The notes under the pieces were generated by a model. The model had not been told where the DNA came from and made no database searches. It saw nothing but the letters and a program-made list of their open reading frames with translations. The translations under genes and the position numbers were made by a program. A stretch of 51,546 nt of DNA, taken from Clostridia bacterium (GTDB lineage Bacteria > Bacillota > Clostridia > Christensenellales > Pumilibacteraceae). Where the stretch lies: NCBI GenBank assembly GCA_900767465.1, contig CAAGAW010000016.1:1-51546 (forward strand), written 5' to 3'. Below, piece by piece: positions 50,354 through 51,546 of the stretch; position 1 is the stretch's first letter; the number at the start of each line of letters is the position of its first letter.

Positions 50354-51448
50354 ATGAAAATGCCAAGTCTCGAAAAACTTCTCGACGAACTTCTCGTCGT
50401 TTATCCGACTCACGACTGCGTCGTGAAAAAGGACGGAGAAACGGTCGCCCGCATAATCGGGCGTGACGAGAGCGTACATAAAACCGCACTTACCGGCAAA
50501 GAGAAATACAATCTTTATTCCTGCTCGAAGCCGATTACCTGCGTCGTCGCGCTTACCCTTTACGAAAAGGGCAAGTTTTCGCTCGACGACGATCTTGCCG
50601 GGTATCTTCCCGAGTTCAAGGATATGTCGGTGCGCTCCGGTTGCGGCGCGTTTCCCGCAAAAAACAAGATCAAAGTCCGCGACCTGTTCACGATGACGGC
50701 GGGATTCGATTACAACACCGATTCGCCGGCAATCCGCCGGTTCAAAGCGGACACCGACGGAAAATGCCCGACCTCGCTTTTTCCGAAATACCTCGCTTCC
50801 GAGCCGCTGTCGTTCGAGCCGCGCACTTCGTGGGCGTATAGTCTTTGTCACGACGTTCTCGTTTGCCTCGTCGAGAAAATCACGGGCGAAATTTTCGACG
50901 ATTACGCCCGAAAGGTCGTTTTCGATCCGCTCGGAATGAAAAACACGACGTACCGGCTTGTATCGGACGAGGAAAAATCGGCGCAATATATGTGGAACGA
51001 AACCGAAAAACGCCCTCTTCCGTGCGGAAACGATATCAAATGGTATAAATTCGGCTCGGAGTACGAGAGCGGCGGCGCGGGTGCCGTTTCCACGGTCGAG
51101 GACTATATCGCGTTCCTCGAGGGCTTGAGAACGGGCAGAATTATAAATCCCGACACGCTCGCGCTTATGAGTACCGACATGCTCGACGATTGCATGCGGC
51201 AAACGTATTGGCCGAAAAACGACGGTTACGGTTACGGACTCGGCGTGCGCGTTCCGTTCGTCGGCTCGTCGCGTACCGATATAGGCTGGGGCGGAGCGGC
51301 GGGCTCGTTCCTTGCGCTCGACGAAAAAAACGGCGTTTCGGTATTCTGTTCGCTTAACACGCTCTGTTCGCCGATCTCGTCGCGCCGTTACGAAATTACC
51401 GACTGCGTCAAAAAAGATCTCGGACTGGATAGTGTAAAATTTTGGTGA
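50354..51448 (+). CDS. Serine beta-lactamase/esterase family hydrolase
   Basis: This 364-residue protein of the beta-lactamase (class C/esterase) superfamily has the SxxK motif SCSK (Ser56-Lys59), the YxN-position motif YSLCHDVL near 160-167 where Asn is replaced by Leu, and the C-terminal GWGGAAGSFLALD near 315 in the KTG/HxG position. There is no signal peptide, so it is probably cytoplasmic, unlike penicillin-binding enzymes. Family members hydrolyse esters, D-amino-acid peptides or lactams; real antibiotic resistance is unlikely with these features. AAAAAGGAGC precedes ATG 50354. It is a single gene downstream of the ABC exporter. Confidence 0.92.
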   Translation: MKMPSLEKLLDELLVVYPTHDCVVKKDGETVARIIGRDESVHKTALTGKEKYNLYSCSKPITCVVALTLYEKGKFSLDDDLAGYLPEFKDMSVRSGCGAFPAKNKIKVRDLFTMTAGFDYNTDSPAIRRFKADTDGKCPTSLFPKYLASEPLSFEPRTSWAYSLCHDVLVCLVEKITGEIFDDYARKVVFDPLGMKNTTYRLVSDEEKSAQYMWNETEKRPLPCGNDIKWYKFGSEYESGGAGAVSTVEDYIAFLEGLRTGRIINPDTLALMSTDMLDDCMRQTYWPKNDGYGYGLGVRVPFVGSSRTDIGWGGAAGSFLALDEKNGVSVFCSLNTLCSPISSRRYEITDCVKKDLGLDSVKFW

Positions 51449-51546
51449 CTGTTGGGTCACTCTATTATTTACTTATAGACATTAAACTTAATGCGGGTGA
51501 CCCGACAATCTCTCTCACTTGGAAAAGTGGGAGAAAATAGAGAGAG
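51449..51546. repeat. Edge of an inverted-repeat intergenic element
   Basis: TGGGTCAC (51453-51460) and GTGACCCG (about 51498-51505) are inverse copies 37 bases apart. They are followed by CTCTCACTTGGAAAAGTGGGAG, a hairpin with a 4-base GGAA loop, then GAGAGAG. It resembles the CCC..GGG type element at 3399-3540 and may be a mobile-element end or a dispersed repeat. It continues beyond the window. Confidence 0.5.

Noticed and set aside
50354..51448. Antibiotic resistance beta-lactamase
   Set aside because: The protein has the SxxK motif but no signal peptide, and YxN is replaced by YSL; family members of this kind are usually esterases or peptidases.
1..51546. CRISPR array
   Set aside because: No run of regularly spaced identical repeats with unique spacers was found; repeats present are dispersed palindromic units or single tandem motifs.
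1..51546. tRNA or rRNA genes
   Set aside because: No T-loop-type GTTCGAATC or similar with matching acceptor arms and no rRNA core sequences were noticed; only rnpB RNA was found. A tRNA scan would be decisive.

Overview
The window looks like chromosomal DNA of an endospore-forming, low-to-medium G+C Firmicute of the Clostridia, most likely an uncultured gut lineage. The support is yabP/yabQ behind a SigE-type promoter, an uninterrupted sigK, AddAB in place of RecBCD, a FeoA-FeoA-FeoB-Cys-rich operon, RarA, RecD2, and many promoters of the form TTGACA-17-TATAAT. The lineage is an inference; no rRNA or tRNA gene was found. Genes carry strong RBSs, C- or G-ending codons, and many 4-bp ATGA/GTGA overlaps.

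Layout. 0-4 kb: the end of an unknown gene, sporulation genes yabQ/yabP (minus), tex, an intergenic repeat, and a 27-codon Lys/Cys gene with its own terminator. 4-10 kb: a CPA2-type cation antiporter, a GH30 glycosidase, then a small AT-rich island (XRE regulator, perfect 20-bp operator-like palindrome, unknown soluble protein, small two-span membrane protein) lying between two near-identical terminators; then an SDR oxidoreductase and a lipoprotein. 10-14 kb: a TetR regulator divergent from the ferrous iron operon feoA-feoA-feoB plus Cys-rich partner. 14-21 kb: a repeat cluster, then addB-addA for double-strand break repair. 21-26 kb: an alpha/beta hydrolase with a tail-anchored small protein, a large lipoprotein, two small unknowns and a subtilase. 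26-30 kb: a SAM-I-type riboswitch controlling metK, overlapped by recD2, then a second repeat cluster. 30-35 kb: a small unknown, glnS, a HAD phosphatase, and an alanyl-tRNA synthetase that ends after its editing domain. 35-38 kb: an AraC regulator divergent from a GH127 arabinofuranosidase. 38-46 kb: sigK, RNase P RNA (rnpB), and a 7.3-kb gene for a cyclic beta-1,2-glucan synthase-like enzyme preceded by tandem AGTACTATGC motifs. 46-51.5 kb: rarA, a two-gene ABC exporter, a serine beta-lactamase-like hydrolase and the edge of another inverted-repeat element.

Most content is housekeeping: genome maintenance (AddAB, RecD2, RarA), translation (GlnS, AlaRS, RNase P, Tex), sporulation, iron uptake, methyl-donor synthesis and glycan degradation or synthesis. 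The parts most worth a second look are the operator-controlled island at 7.1-8.25 kb, the 27-residue gene near 3.7 kb, the repeated AGTACTATGC sites both upstream of and inside the glucan synthase gene, the C-terminally short AlaRS, and two repair genes (addB, rarA) whose promoters predict transcripts starting at the start codon.
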